Shown piece by piece: positions 62,910 to 64,000 of a stretch of 64,000 nt of DNA. The notes under the pieces are model-generated. The model saw only the letters and a program-made list of their open reading frames with translations. It did no database searches and was not told the origin of the DNA. The stretch's first letter is position 1. Every line of letters begins with the position of its first letter. This DNA comes from Hypomesus transpacificus (lineage: Eukaryota; Chordata; Actinopteri; Osmeriformes; Osmeridae). The stretch covers positions 6,391,547 to 6,455,546 of the forward strand of contig NC_061078.1 of NCBI RefSeq assembly GCF_021917145.1. Direction: 5' to 3'. The translations under genes were made by a program, and so were the position numbers.

Positions 62910-64000
62910 CTGAGAGACAGACACACACACACACAGAGAGAGAGAGACAGAGAGAGACAGAGAGAGACAGAGAGAGAACACAGACAGGCAGATACATGCA
63001 GAGTGAGACAGACAGTAATGAATAGCAAGGAGAAGAGAAAGGAATTGTTTACATGTGCCTCGGGCTAGACCCAGAAACAGCTACTGCCCGTCAACCCACA
63101 TCCGGGCCCAGAACACAGAAATAGAGAGGACCTCAAACAAACAAACAGTCTGTCAGTCACACAGGGCTCAGAGGGACAGGAAAGAGCAGCCACATTCTGT
63201 GCATCGTACGTTCAACTCTATGGCGATAACATCAACCTTACTCCTTTAGAAAACCCCATGGCTATCACTGTTGGCACTCAGCTCATATCCTACAAACAAG
63301 GCCTGTGTTAGGGCTAATTAAACTCTGGCTCCATTTAGTCATAACAATGGCAGCTCAGTGACACTACAGAGACGGACAACAAGAGAGAAAGACAAACAAA
63401 GAGAGAGACAGAAAAAGATACAAAGAGAGAGAAAAAGGCTATTCAAACCATGATCTCATTAATGGCCAGCTCGCTAATGCCAGGCAACCTCACTTTGGGT
63501 GCTGGGGGCCCTCATGGCTGAAAGACACGCACAAACAGACACATCGTGACTGCAGACTAGCTAGGCCTACAGGATGTGTCTCGGAGAGCTAGCTGACAAG
63601 AACAATTAGCCTAACTGGGACCGGGGGCCCACTCGGGCCAGTGCAGGTCAAGCCATTTCTAATTGAGCCTGGGGCCTGTAGTTTACTGCCAAACCCCTAC
63701 GCTTCCAGCATGGCCTGCTTTCAGCAAACGGCAACATCACGTCATATTTCACTCAGTCTGAAAGCTGACCCCTGCAGCTTCTCCCAGCCAGCACCACTAA
63801 GGCCGTCCTGTAATCAATGGAATTTGTGCCCAGACATGGACAGAGGGGAGAGGCAGGACACAGACAGACACCAGTCTGTTCAAGGTGAACTCTGTCCCTC
63901 CTCCCTGCCCAAAACCCCCTCTAGCACCACATAACTCTTAACATGTCTTTTACACACGCCTTTCCTTACCCTGACTAACCCAGGTTTGGGATGCTGACAC
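62910..64000 (-). other. glg1: glg1 intron, upstream exons beyond window
   Basis: Sequence upstream of the first visible glg1 exon. It begins with CA and (GA)/(CAGAGA)n repeats at 62920-62980 and has GA-rich patches at 63380-63435. No earlier glg1 exon is recognisable, so the preceding exon lies to the right of the window. Confidence 0.7.

Overview
The window is nuclear DNA of a vertebrate, almost certainly a teleost fish. Genes are split by GT-AG introns. The five recognisable proteins are vertebrate orthologues that line up almost residue for residue with their human counterparts. The non-coding part carries fish-type interspersed repeats and very many CA/GT, GA/CT and GGGA microsatellites. 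I cannot name the species or say which whole-genome-duplication copy (a or b) each gene is.

Layout, left to right. (1) Positions 1-6290 hold the 5' end of ntrk3 (TrkC neurotrophin receptor, minus strand): one coding exon at 6046-6290 with the signal peptide and LRRNT cysteine cluster, then intron running off the left edge. (2) About 6.3-33.4 kb is a 27-kb gene-poor interval upstream of ntrk3. It holds two copies of a SINE/L2-like element, a LINE-like 3' end, a 617-bp Harbinger-like non-autonomous DNA transposon, a probable solo LTR, long microsatellites, and several AT-rich homeodomain/POU-motif segments that look like conserved enhancers. (3) mrpl46 (minus, 4 exons) and mrps11 (plus, 6 exons) are divergent mitochondrial ribosomal protein genes. 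Their shared promoter interval has been invaded by a 1.31-kb fold-back element with G-rich minisatellite arms. (4) pdpr (minus, 17 coding exons plus a non-coding first exon) spans 41.3-49.2 kb and is complete. (5) glg1 (minus, 22 exons seen) fills 52.7-62.9 kb with a probable 3-kb 3' UTR at 49.7-52.7 kb; its N-terminal exons lie beyond the right edge.

Three of the genes serve mitochondria: mrpl46 and mrps11 encode large- and small-subunit mitoribosome proteins, and pdpr regulates the phosphatase that reactivates pyruvate dehydrogenase. ntrk3 and glg1 are a plasma-membrane receptor and a Golgi/cell-surface sialoglycoprotein. In human, NTRK3-MRPL46-MRPS11 lie on 15q25 and PDPR and GLG1 on 16q22-23, so a synteny junction falls between mrps11 and pdpr (38.6-40.4 kb).

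Coding coordinates come from reading splice sites by eye. Exon phases sum correctly for all five genes. UTR limits, repeat-family names and enhancer calls are tentative. I see no tRNA, rRNA, CRISPR or prokaryotic features.
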